From NCBI GenBank assembly GCA_050288085.1, contig JBNKDD010000130.1, positions 1-14,883 of the forward strand: a stretch of 14,883 nucleotides of DNA, in the 5' to 3' direction. A program made the position numbers and the translations under genes. The number at the start of each line of letters is the position of its first letter. Position 1 is the stretch's first letter. Below the pieces are notes generated by a model, which saw only the letters and a program-made list of their open reading frames with translations, did no database searches and had not been told where the DNA came from. Positions 1-7,964 of the stretch are shown here, piece by piece. Source of the stretch: JBNKDD01 sp050288085 (GTDB taxonomy: Bacteria > Chloroflexota > Anaerolineae > Aggregatilineales > UBA3940).

Positions 1-1
1 A

Positions 2-304
2 GTGGTGGCCTATTTCATCGGCGACCGCAGTGAGACCAGTTGTCTACAACTCTGGCGACGGATCCCCACCGCCTATGTCTGGTGCCACTCCTTCAGCGAC
101 TTCTGGGCCGCTTACCAGCAGGTCTTTGCTGCGGACCGCCATCAATCGGTTGCCAAGGGCAGTGGCGGAACCAACCACATCGAGCGCTGGTTTAACACCC
201 TGCGTCAACGCCTGGCCCGTTTTGTTCGTAAGACCTTGTCTTTTTCAAAGTCCGAGCACTTTCACGATCTGGCGTTACGATTGTTCATTCATTATCACAA
301 TTAG
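2..304 (+). CDS. IS1 family transposase (InsB-like), C-terminal part
   Basis: This is the C-terminal 100 residues of an IS1 transposase, whose DDE nuclease cuts and joins DNA during transposition. The frame is open at the window start, so the N-terminus and first catalytic Asp are not visible. Family motifs are clear: GDRSE near the start, SDFWAAY carrying the second catalytic Asp, NHIERWFNTLRQR carrying the catalytic Glu, and the RKTLSFSK segment followed by FIHYHN at the end. The frame stops at a normal place for the family (tag at 302-304), so the 3' end looks intact. The gtg at position 2 is only the first codon in view and is not a predicted start. Activity cannot be judged from this piece. 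Confidence 0.85.
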   Translation: MVAYFIGDRSETSCLQLWRRIPTAYVWCHSFSDFWAAYQQVFAADRHQSVAKGSGGTNHIERWFNTLRQRLARFVRKTLSFSKSEHFHDLALRLFIHYHN

Positions 305-310
305 CTATGT

Positions 311-334
311 ATCAGTTAATTTGTCACCACTACC
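311..334 (+). repeat. Candidate IS1 right inverted repeat
   Basis: Seven bases after the transposase stop, the sequence reads atcagttaatttg and ends in ccactacc. It resembles the IS1 right end, which starts ATCAGTAAGTTGG and ends in CATCACC. The left partner is outside the window, so pairing cannot be tested. Confidence 0.45.
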
Positions 335-376
335 ACGATTAATAGCAAGACTCTCTACCCGGGGTACTTCATCGAG

Positions 377-393
377 AAGTGACGGATAATTCG
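377..393 (+). repeat. Putative left terminal inverted repeat of IS1-related element
   Basis: The 17-mer aagtgacggataattcg is the exact reverse complement of 2235-2251 and matches the reverse complement of 1983-1999 at 15 of 17 positions. It lies ~85 bp upstream of the transposase start, as expected for a terminal repeat. Confidence 0.55.
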
Positions 394-477
394 CCATCGG
401 TCAAAAGTTGACCAAGTGGGCTGAAAAGCTAGAATCCAGACCTTTGTAACTTGTTATACCCCAATAAGGTCTGGACA

Positions 478-1820
478 GTGTCGCTCACCACCCTCATTGA
501 ACGCAGCCTACTGCTATGCCTGATAGCCCTCATTGGTTGCTTGCTGTGGCAGCGCCATCAGGAGCGGCTGAAGAAACTGAAACTATGGGAAGCAGCGCGG
601 AAAGCAGCACGAAGGCCTCGCAAGTGGAATCCGAAGTCACCAAAGGATTGCCCGGCCTGCCGGTCAGGGCTGCAACTAGCTATTCAACCCATCAAGCGCG
701 CTGCCAAACCCTGGTCGGAATGCAAGAGCAGTCGAGGGCGAAAGAAGCAGATCAGAACCCAGGGCCACGCCTATCCCAATCCGGCCTGTCGCTACTTCGG
801 GATCACCATGCAACTGTACATGCGCTGGTCGGAAATGGTAAACGAGGTAAACGAAAAGACATCCAGACCCTGAAGTGTCAGGGTTGTCAAACCAGCTTCA
901 GCACGCGGCGCAACATCCCACTCTATCATCTGAAAACCCATCCCGACCGGGTCGAGATGTGTCTCTGGTTGCGGGCGGAAGGCATGGATATCTCCGTGTT
1001 AGTCCGTTACACAGGACATGTGGATGCCACCCTCAGCCGCTGGCTGACAAGAGCCGGTATCCACAGTGACCACCTGCACTCACTGCTGTTTGTGCAGCTC
1101 TCACCCAGCTATCTGCAAATCGATGAACTGTTTGCTCCTGTGGCAGGCAACAAGCGAAAGAGCTGGTTGTGGGTGGCCATCGAACCCGTAACCAAAATCA
1201 TCCCTGGTATTCATCTTGGCGGACGCACCAATGATGATGCCTACCACTTCATCCATGACCTCAAGCTGCATTTAGCTGAAGGGTGTATACCGGCTTTCAC
1301 CAGTGATGGACTTCGCGCTTACTTCTACGCGCTCACCGCTCACTTTGGTGAATGGTTCGGTAGCTCCTGGCAAGTGAGCATGCAGCTTGTCTATGGCCAG
1401 TTGGTCAAATGTCGAAACAAGAAGAAAGGTGACAAAACCCCTTTCACCATCACCCGGATGCAATGGGTAAAACGCTTGCAATTGTTCCAGGTGTTAGAAG
1501 AATTGGGTTTCTCCATAACCATACAAGCCGCCTACATTGAGCGGGTCAACCTGACCATTCGCCAGGGCATTGCGGCGCTGACCCGGAAAACCTGGTCGTT
1601 GGCCAAATCACAGCAGAGCTTACTGGTTCATGTGCACTGGTGGCGGTCGTATTATCATCTCGCCCGACCTCACCAGAGCTTGCGGGTGCGTGTCCCGGGT
1701 CTGAAGCGTCGCTATCGGCAGCGTTCCTCCGCGATGGCCGCCGGGTTCACCGACCACATCTGGACGGTCGGTGAGATCATAAGCCTTCCGCTGATCTTTG
1801 AAGGAGGCGCCACCATATAA
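478..1820 (+). pseudogene. IS1-related long transposase, broken by a 1-base deletion
   Basis: Two frames together make one protein. The first runs from GTG 478 (AAGG eight bases upstream). It has a hydrophobic segment (SLLLCLIALIGCLLW), a basic stretch and a zinc-ribbon-like part with CPAC and CRYFGIT. The second frame continues with ATVHALVG, then CQGCQTSFSTRR and a DDE domain. Catalytic residues are visible as Asp in IDELFAP (codon 1122), Asp in TSDGLR (1305) and Glu in YIERVNLT (1539). The tail MAAGFTDHIWTVGEI is typical of this group. The expected junction is GITDATVHALVG, which the sequence would encode if one g were restored between 807 and 808. There is no slippery heptamer there, so mutation is likelier than programmed frameshifting. 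Codons after the break stay well conserved, so inactivation is recent or the base is a sequencing error. Confidence 0.8.
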
Positions 1821-1885
1821 AACCACAAACCTGGTCAGTGACCGGGTGCTTGAGGTTGATGGTAGCCGAAATTTGTCTCCTGGAA

Positions 1886-2013
1886 GGGTGGCTGGATAGA
1901 CCTTTGACCCCTCTCAGCGGTTTATTTGCTGGCACTCAGCGATCCGCCTTTATCCCCGCTTGCAGGTTCCCACGGCCTATTTCGAATAATCCGTCGCTTT
2001 CGTTTGCAGCACC
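1886..2013 (+). repeat. Direct repeat copy A (IS right-end region)
   Basis: This is the non-coding DNA after the transposase stop and shares blocks with 2142-2265. The shared blocks are gggtgg near the start, tttgacccctct, and a 39-base core (1975-2013 versus 2227-2265) identical at 34 positions. The core contains the putative right terminal repeat. The spacing from the stop codon to the core is 154 bp here and 136 bp in copy B, consistent with two right ends of the same element. Confidence 0.65.
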
Positions 2014-2015
2014 CA

Positions 2016-2090
2016 GGCTTCACTGACCATGTTTGGACGATCGGTGAGATGCTGAGTTTGCCTCTGGTGTTTGAAGGAGGTGCCTGCTAA
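2016..2090 (+). pseudogene. Relic: last 24 codons of a second IS1-related transposase
   Basis: The frame reads GFTDHVWTIGEMLSLPLVFE, then GGAC and a stop. It aligns over its whole length with the C-terminus of the broken transposase upstream (GFTDHIWTVGEIISLPLIFE). The similarity begins abruptly right after repeat copy A, and nothing of the rest of the gene is present. This marks a second copy of the same element of which only the 3' end survives. It is followed by its own right-end region (2142-2265). Confidence 0.75.
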
Positions 2091-2141
2091 GCATCTCAGG
2101 GTTGTGATTCGAATAGCCTCACAAAACGTCCTCTGCAAAAA

Positions 2142-2265
2142 GGGTGGGGTCGCTGTTTGACCCCTCTGGCGGCGGATTCCTCCCGCCCCGAGCTTCGGCT
2201 CACAACGCTCTGAGCCTCTCCCCCCAGCCTATCTCGAATTATCCGTCACTTTCATTTGCGGCACC
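2142..2265 (+). repeat. Direct repeat copy B (IS right-end region)
   Basis: This is the partner of 1886-2013. It includes cgaattatccgtcactt (2235-2251), the exact reverse complement of the putative left terminal repeat at 377-393. The repeat ends where the rve-type transposase fragment begins, so this is probably an insertion junction. Confidence 0.65.
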
Positions 2266-2266
2266 G

Positions 2267-2455
2267 ATTATCAATGAGAGACATCTCCATCAAGTAATGA
2301 AGGATTACATCGTACACTACAATCACCAACGGCCTCATCAGGGTATTGATCGGCAAACACCAATTCCTTTCCCCACACCTGATTCTCATGACAAGGTGTG
2401 TCGGCGAGATGTGTTGGGAGGGATCATTCACGAGTACTATCAGAAGGCTGCGTAA
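2267..2455 (+). pseudogene. Relic: C-terminal 62 codons of an rve/IS481-like transposase
   Basis: The frame encodes NERHLHQVMKDYIVHYNHQR, then PHQGIDRQTPIPF, and ends DVLGGIIHEYYQKAA before the stop. It matches in layout the C-terminus of the intact transposase at 13082-14239 (YFNHARPHQGI, VLGGLHHDYRRAA), so it belongs to the same transposase group but to a different subtype. The catalytic domain is missing. Similarity starts at the end of repeat copy B, which suggests the IS1-related element landed inside this gene. The upstream part is not found on the left side of the element in this window. Confidence 0.8.
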
Positions 2456-2456
2456 G

Positions 2457-2488
2457 CCCAAATCTCGTACGGATGAGGTTTTTTTGGG
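2457..2488 (+). terminator. Weak terminator-like hairpin after the rve transposase relic
   Basis: Just after the relic's stop, cccaaa pairs with tttggg around an inner ctcgt-acgg-atgag stem (one G-U pair), and a run of seven T follows the inner stem. The two possible stems and the T run suggest a terminator for the + strand relic. It would also lie in the 3' region of the convergent GH3 operon, which shows no better terminator. The stem is short, so this is tentative. Confidence 0.3.
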
Positions 2489-2511
2489 TTACGGGATTTT
2501 TTGCCCTTACG

Positions 2512-2586
2512 AGGTTCATTGACCGCGTCTGGGCAGTCAGCAATATTCTGAGCCTTCCACTTGTCTTTGAGGTAGATGCTTGTTAG
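2512..2586 (+). pseudogene. Relic: last 24 codons of a third IS1-related transposase
   Basis: The frame reads RFIDRVWAVSNILSLPLVFE, then VDAC and a tag stop. It is clearly related to the two other tails at 1743-1820 and 2016-2090 but more diverged (FIDRV for FTDHI, EVDAC for EGGAC). Upstream of it is the unrelated rve relic. Immediately downstream, base 2587 is the last base of the convergent GH3 gene, so the two stop codons are back to back. Confidence 0.65.
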
Positions 2587-5205
2587 TCATTCAATACCTG
2601 GTTGGATATGAAAGGTGCTTTGACATCTAATATCTCTGGATGAAGCTCCGACAAATAATCGATATTCACCTGATGCGATAGACCAGCTTTGGGCAGTAAC
2701 ATCCCAATAAGATAGTGGGTATTCTGGCGAAAGCGGGTCTAAGGTAACCTGGACTCTTTGACTTTCACCAGGCTCCAGCCTGACTTTCGCCCATCCGACC
2801 AGTTGTTTGGGCGGTGCCTGAACGCTTGAAGGAAAGGACAGGTAGAGTTGGGCGATTTCGATCCCTTGACGATTTCCGGAGTTTATAACTTTAAAGCTCA
2901 CGTCTATGGGTTGATCAGGCCGTATAACAGAAGGGTTGATCTCAAGACCATCATATTCAAATGTCGTATATGAAAGGCCAAACCCAAATGGATACATGGG
3001 TTCGATATCATAAGAATCGTAACCCCTGTATCCTACAAATTGGCCTTCTGAGTAATGTACAACACCGTCGATTCCCGGATATTGCGCTGTTGAACTAACG
3101 GGGGTCTGATCCAGGCTGCGGGGAAAAGAGATGGGAAGCTTTCCACACGGATTAACATCGCCGAACAAAATATGTGCAATGGCGTTTCCCTGCTCCTGAC
3201 CGGCATACCAGGCTTCAATAATCGCCGGTACTTTTCCTTCCCAGGATTCTGTTTCTACCGGGCCACCACTCATGACAATAACGATGGTTTGTGGGTTCAC
3301 TTCCGAAACTAACTGGATCAACTGACCTTGCTGCTTTGGCAGGGTGATATTCGGTCGGTCGAATTCCTCACTCTCATAGGTGCGCACAACGACGATAGCT
3401 GCATCAGATTGTTCGGCTCGGTCAATTGCAGCTTGCATTGTAGGAGGGACAACTTCAATAGGGGGTGCCCATCCAAGTCGCAGCGCAGATGGATGAATAC
3501 CCCACCCACCGGGTGAATCAGCAGCGTAGTCAATCTGTATCGCATACGATTCGTTTCCCGTGAGGTTCACTGCAATCTCGTAAACATGAGTTGCACAGGA
3601 AGGCCAATCAGCGATCTCTATACCTTCCGGGATTCGTGGATTGGAGCTGCTAACAGGTTCGGTGGTATCGCTGTCGATTAAGAGCTTGCCATTCAGAGAG
3701 AATCGAGTGGTTCCCAACGCAGTGATTGATAACAGGTACTCACCATCAACAGGTGGGGTCAGGGAGGCAGTCCAACGAGAAGAAGTTTGTCCAACAGGCT
3801 TGGGTGAGGATGGCAGCTTTGGGGAGGAAACATTGAACACACTGAATATATCAGGGAAACCACGATTTATCTCGATGAATGGTTCAATACGTGTCAGGTC
3901 AGGCTGTCCAGAAAAGCCAGGGTTAGCCCAATATTCTACCTGTACGCCATGTGCCTCAGTATCATCAGACGGGCGAAGATAATCCGAGGGAATCGCAGGC
4001 AGTCCTGGCAGCAGAACGCCAGCACCTATTGGATCCGTTCCCCATTCGTAGTGGACTTGTATATCATCACTCAGGCGATGCTGGATACCTTCTAAAACAC
4101 TAACTTCATAACTCGACAGTACACTGGCGCTGCCACCACCTGCTGCCGATACGTTATCAGCATCTGCTCCTATGATGACAATCGATTTGATGCTTTCATC
4201 AGATAATGGCAGCAGATCCTCCTGGTTCTTGAGCAGGACTATCCCGTGCTCGGCTATCATCCTTGCCAGTGCACCATGCTCAGTAACCGAGAAGCCCTCT
4301 TCTTCTCGATCCCGTCTGTGCGAGGAAAATGCCAATAACGGCATGAGAATCCGCCGGACCATGTTGTTAAGCGTATCAATCGATACCTGTCCATCTTCTA
4401 TAGCAGCCGCTAATTTATCTCCGCGTTTACCACTGCCTAGTTCTTTATCCAGTCCGGCAATGGCAGCCTGTGCGGTGCTGGGTGTTGCCAAAAAGTCACT
4501 GATCACCCAGCCCTGAAAGCCTGATTGTTCGCGCAAGACATTGTTCAACAGGTAGCTGTTCTCGCAGGCATAGATGCCTCTTACCTTGTTATAGGAGCCC
4601 ATCAGGGAGGTCGCCTGGCCCTGTTTGATGGCGGCAGCAAACGGTGGAAGATAGATCTGCTGTAGGGCATTTTCGTCTATATGAACGTCGATACTGGTGC
4701 GTTGGTACTCCTGGTTGTTGAGGATGTAATGTTTGATACAACATTGGACGCCATGTGCCTGGATGGCCTGGACTTCTGCGACGACTATACGCGATTGGAG
4801 GAGTGGGTCCTCGCCAAATGACTCAAATGTGCGCCCACCAACCGGAACCCTGGCGATATCTACGGCTGGCCCAAACAGCACATTATGACCGGCAGCGACC
4901 ATTTCTTGACCGATGATATCGCCGTATTGTCGGGCAAGATCGGTGTCCCAGGTAGCTGCCAGCAATATTGGGGCTGGCAGATTGGTGGATCGGCCTTGCT
5001 TGCCATCCCCTACCATAATACGAACACCGGCTGGCCCATCGGCAGGCACAAATTCAGGAATGTCATCAGGGAAATCATAGCTCCCTTGATCGTCATGATC
5101 ACTCACGAGAGCGACTTTTTGTGTGATTGACAATCGCTCAATTAACGCGTCAGCCTGCTCATGTACAGACTTGTTATCCCAGGGGTTATAAAAATCCTGC
5201 GTCAT
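2587..5205 (-). CDS. GH3 family beta-glycosidase with PA14 insertion
   Basis: This is a retaining exo-glycosidase, most likely a beta-glucosidase, although beta-xylosidase or another GH3 specificity cannot be excluded. The N-terminal barrel has ADGPAG (Asp56), GRTFESFGEDP (125-133), IKHYILNNQE (Lys158-His159) and VISDF with the probable nucleophile Asp237. A PA14-like domain occupies roughly 415-575 (VQVEYWANPGFSG to LGWAPP). The second catalytic domain resumes with SEEFDRPN, where Glu613 sits at the usual acid/base place. A fibronectin-III-like domain closes the protein (~755-865). Its 872 residues are normal for PA14-containing GH3 enzymes. There is no signal peptide, so it is probably cytoplasmic. 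It starts 9 bp after the rhamnosidase stop with AGGGA inside that gap, pointing to coupled translation. Its 3' end touches a transposase relic but looks complete. Confidence 0.93.
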   Translation of the reverse strand: MTQDFYNPWDNKSVHEQADALIERLSITQKVALVSDHDDQGSYDFPDDIPEFVPADGPAGVRIMVGDGKQGRSTNLPAPILLAATWDTDLARQYGDIIGQEMVAAGHNVLFGPAVDIARVPVGGRTFESFGEDPLLQSRIVVAEVQAIQAHGVQCCIKHYILNNQEYQRTSIDVHIDENALQQIYLPPFAAAIKQGQATSLMGSYNKVRGIYACENSYLLNNVLREQSGFQGWVISDFLATPSTAQAAIAGLDKELGSGKRGDKLAAAIEDGQVSIDTLNNMVRRILMPLLAFSSHRRDREEEGFSVTEHGALARMIAEHGIVLLKNQEDLLPLSDESIKSIVIIGADADNVSAAGGGSASVLSSYEVSVLEGIQHRLSDDIQVHYEWGTDPIGAGVLLPGLPAIPSDYLRPSDDTEAHGVQVEYWANPGFSGQPDLTRIEPFIEINRGFPDIFSVFNVSSPKLPSSPKPVGQTSSRWTASLTPPVDGEYLLSITALGTTRFSLNGKLLIDSDTTEPVSSSNPRIPEGIEIADWPSCATHVYEIAVNLTGNESYAIQIDYAADSPGGWGIHPSALRLGWAPPIEVVPPTMQAAIDRAEQSDAAIVVVRTYESEEFDRPNITLPKQQGQLIQLVSEVNPQTIVIVMSGGPVETESWEGKVPAIIEAWYAGQEQGNAIAHILFGDVNPCGKLPISFPRSLDQTPVSSTAQYPGIDGVVHYSEGQFVGYRGYDSYDIEPMYPFGFGLSYTTFEYDGLEINPSVIRPDQPIDVSFKVINSGNRQGIEIAQLYLSFPSSVQAPPKQLVGWAKVRLEPGESQRVQVTLDPLSPEYPLSYWDVTAQSWSIASGEYRLFVGASSRDIRCQSTFHIQPGIE

Positions 5206-5214
5206 GATTTGTCC

Positions 5215-7908
5215 CTATAGTTTCGCACTGAAATGGTAATCACCGGATTGCACCCGGAAAACCGCCACATTATCCTTGCGATGTGCCAGGGAAATTCCTT
5301 CTGTGCCCGCTGCCCGGCTGCCGCTTTCCAGTATATCTGCGGCCTTGCTTGCAGGAAGAAAGACCGTTGCTGTTGTGTTGGCAGGGATGGTTATCTGCCA
5401 GTCAAAGGTTTTATGTTCTATTCTCCATGTGCTGTGGATTGTTCCATACATGGATTCAAACTCCGCCCTGGCACTGGTCAACCCGCCACCGGGCTGAGGA
5501 CGCATTATGATATGCTTGTAGCCGGGTTGATCAGGATCGACATCTATCCCCCCGACAACGGCATACAGCCAGGCCCCAATTGCACCGTAGGCATAATGGT
5601 TAAACGAATTCATACCAGGGTCCTGGAAACCCTTGTCATGTGTCCACCCATCCCAGCGCTCCCAGATAGTGGTTGCGCCCTGTGTAACAGAGTATAGCCA
5701 AGAAGGCCATGTCTTCTGATTCAACAGGTCATAGGCTGTATCAAGGTAACCTACCTCAGTCAAGACCCGGTTGAGATAAGGTGTGCCTACGAAACCGGTA
5801 CTCAGGTGGTTATCTCGACCTTTGATACCTCGATCCAATGTCGCTGCTGCTGTTGTGCGGAAATCTTCAGGCAGCAGATTGAAATGGAGCGCGAGGACAT
5901 ATGAAGTCTGTGTACCACCAACAATTGTGCCGTCTGCCTGGACATACCTGTCAATGAAAGCCCCACGGACCTTATCTGATAGTTCCCCAAATTGTTTTTG
6001 ATCCGCTTCCTTGCCAAGTATCCCGGCTATCTGAGACATCAACCGCGTGCTGTAGGCGAAGAACGCCGTCCCAATCAACTCTTTGGAAGTGCCTCCCTCG
6101 CGACCATCACTTCCGTCGAGGGCCAGCCAGTCGCCAAAGCCGTGCCAGCCTTCATAATCAGGGTAGCAGCGTATATGATCCCGGCTCGTCCCGGCCAGAA
6201 AGTCGATAAAGCGGCACATTGATCCATAGTATTTTTCAAGAATCCGCTTGTCGCCATAGGTCTGGTAAAGCGTCCACGGCACGATGACACCCGCATCAGC
6301 CCAGGCTGGCCCACCCTCCGGGATAGACCATGCATTGGGGTTAGGTGCGATAGCAGGGTAAGTGCCGTTATCGTATTGGGCATCTTCCAGGTCTTGCAGC
6401 CACTTACCAAAGAACCCTGCAACATTCATATTGAAGGCAGCGGTACGGGCAAAGACCTGCGCATCACCGGTCCACCCTAACCGTTCATCGCGTTGTGGGC
6501 AGTCTGTTGGAACATCAATGAAGTTGCCCTTCTGACTCCAGAGGATGTTGCTCTGAAGCTGATTAAGCAACGGATCGGAACATTCAAAGCTTCCGGTAAG
6601 TGGTGCATCGGAATGAATTACAACCCCGGTGACCGAATCTTCATCCGGTTTCCCTGGAAAGCCCAAAAGTTCCACATATCTGAACCCATGAAATACAAAA
6701 TGCGGCTCGTAGACTTCTTCACCATTCCCCTTGAGGGTATAGAAATCTGTATTGCGGGCCGTGCGTAGATTGGCTGTGTACAATGTGCCATCTGTGTTAA
6801 GGGCCTCTGCATGGCGAATAGTCACCGTAGTACCGGCTGGGCCACTGACCTTGAGACGGACACGCCCGACCATATTCTGCCCAAAGTCGAATACCCAACG
6901 AGGATTCACATAATCGGGGTGAGCATGGATTTCCACAGCCCGTAGTTCCTCTTGCCTGCGCACGGTAGGGCCGTTAGTCGCAGTGAGTGCCGCGCCGTTA
7001 TCTGGGAACACTTGAGCCGGTGACCATCCGGAGGAATCGTATCCTGTCGATGTCCACCCGGTCAGCTCTCGTCGGGCATCATAGCTCTCACCCATCAACA
7101 GGTCGGACTCAAGAATAGGCCCTGTCGTCACCGACCACGAGCTGTCTGTAGCAATGATCTCCTGGCTGCCATCCTCATAGGTGATAACGAGTTGTGCCAG
7201 CAGGCGGGGTTGATCGGCATAATTCTGCCTGCCCACCCAGGCGATATGTCCGACCGCCCAACCGTCACCCAGGATGACACCTATAACATTGCCACCGGGT
7301 TGCAGGTGTCCGGTCACATCATAAACCTGGTATTGAATGCGGGTGCGATAATCTGTCCATCCGGGTGTTAAGACATCGTCTCCAACCTTTGTTCCATTCA
7401 GGTGACATTCATACACACCGAGTGCTGTGGCATACAAGCGCGCTTTTGCGACATGCTTTGTAAGGGTAAACTCCCGCCGGAGAAACGGGGCAGGGCTGGT
7501 GGTGAACGGTCCACCGACAAGCGAATCGCCTATCCATTTGGCTTGCCAATCCGACCGTTCTAACAATCCCATTTCCCACCAGACAGATTCGCTCTGTAAC
7601 TCGTTACCATAATTGTCCCAAACAGTGACCCGCCAATATACACGTTGACCTGATGTAAGGGATGGTCCTGCATACGGTATGAGCACTGATTGATCGGATT
7701 CAACTCGCCCGGTATCCCATAGGAGCCACCGTTGTTCATCAAGATCGGTAGAAGATTCCGCCGCTGTGATCCGGTAAGCCGTTTGATAGATACCCCGCTG
7801 TTGGCCTCGCAGCTTCCAGCTCAACCGGGGGTTGGTGATATCGATCCCCTGCGGGTTTTTTCGGTGCTCACAGGTCAAGTGATATACGCCATTAGAAGTA
7901 ATTGTCAT
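5215..7908 (-). CDS. GH78 alpha-L-rhamnosidase
   Basis: This inverting enzyme removes terminal alpha-L-rhamnose from glycosides and oligosaccharides. The N-terminal beta-sandwich domains cover roughly residues 1-435 (NPRLSWKLRG, WQAKWIG, Bac_rhamnosid_N-like YATALGVYECHLNG and TPGWTDYRTRIQYQVYDVT). The (alpha/alpha)6 catalytic domain follows with DVPTDCPQRDERLGWTGD, carrying Asp469, the probable general acid Glu475 and Asp482. TTIWERWDGW carries the probable general base Glu750. A C-terminal beta domain ends near 897. The full length and all key motifs are present. There is no signal peptide or lipobox, so it probably acts on imported substrate. It lies 56 bp after the permease gene and 9 bp before the GH3 gene in one operon. 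The start ATG has only a weak AGGG nine bases upstream. Confidence 0.95.
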   Translation of the reverse strand: MTITSNGVYHLTCEHRKNPQGIDITNPRLSWKLRGQQRGIYQTAYRITAAESSTDLDEQRWLLWDTGRVESDQSVLIPYAGPSLTSGQRVYWRVTVWDNYGNELQSESVWWEMGLLERSDWQAKWIGDSLVGGPFTTSPAPFLRREFTLTKHVAKARLYATALGVYECHLNGTKVGDDVLTPGWTDYRTRIQYQVYDVTGHLQPGGNVIGVILGDGWAVGHIAWVGRQNYADQPRLLAQLVITYEDGSQEIIATDSSWSVTTGPILESDLLMGESYDARRELTGWTSTGYDSSGWSPAQVFPDNGAALTATNGPTVRRQEELRAVEIHAHPDYVNPRWVFDFGQNMVGRVRLKVSGPAGTTVTIRHAEALNTDGTLYTANLRTARNTDFYTLKGNGEEVYEPHFVFHGFRYVELLGFPGKPDEDSVTGVVIHSDAPLTGSFECSDPLLNQLQSNILWSQKGNFIDVPTDCPQRDERLGWTGDAQVFARTAAFNMNVAGFFGKWLQDLEDAQYDNGTYPAIAPNPNAWSIPEGGPAWADAGVIVPWTLYQTYGDKRILEKYYGSMCRFIDFLAGTSRDHIRCYPDYEGWHGFGDWLALDGSDGREGGTSKELIGTAFFAYSTRLMSQIAGILGKEADQKQFGELSDKVRGAFIDRYVQADGTIVGGTQTSYVLALHFNLLPEDFRTTAAATLDRGIKGRDNHLSTGFVGTPYLNRVLTEVGYLDTAYDLLNQKTWPSWLYSVTQGATTIWERWDGWTHDKGFQDPGMNSFNHYAYGAIGAWLYAVVGGIDVDPDQPGYKHIIMRPQPGGGLTSARAEFESMYGTIHSTWRIEHKTFDWQITIPANTTATVFLPASKAADILESGSRAAGTEGISLAHRKDNVAVFRVQSGDYHFSAKL

Positions 7909-7964
7909 ACCTGATTACCCTGTTGTTAGCGAAGTCTAAAGACATATCAAAGTGCCGGATAACG

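Larger units (their letters stand above)
1..334 (+). mobile_element. IS1-family insertion sequence, 3' part only
   Basis: This is the right-hand end of an IS1-like element, cut by the window start. It carries the C-terminal half of the transposase and, just downstream, a sequence resembling the IS1 right inverted repeat (begins atcagt, ends ctacc). The left end and the insA-like reading frame would lie before the window. The right boundary at 334 is inferred from similarity to the remembered IS1 terminus, not measured. Confidence 0.6.
377..1999 (+). mobile_element. Degenerate IS1-related insertion sequence with long transposase
   Basis: The element is delimited on the left by aagtgacggataattcg (377-393) and on the right by the near-complement cgaataatccgtcgctt (1983-1999), 15 of 17 bases pairing. 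The broken transposase gene lies between them. A second right-end copy at 2235-2251 pairs with the left end at 17 of 17 bases, so the true partner could be that one. About 160 bp of non-coding DNA separates the transposase stop from the right end. Family assignment rests on the transposase. The boundaries are inferred from the repeats, and no target duplication was identified. Confidence 0.5.

Noticed and set aside
800..820. Programmed ribosomal frameshift in the IS1-related transposase
   Set aside because: The classical IS1 slippery run of A is absent at the junction, and restoring a single base gives an exact family motif, so a deletion or read error is simpler.
3033..7900. Many open frames overlapping the two glycosidase genes on both strands
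   Set aside because: They lie inside long, motif-rich genes and show no family features of their own.
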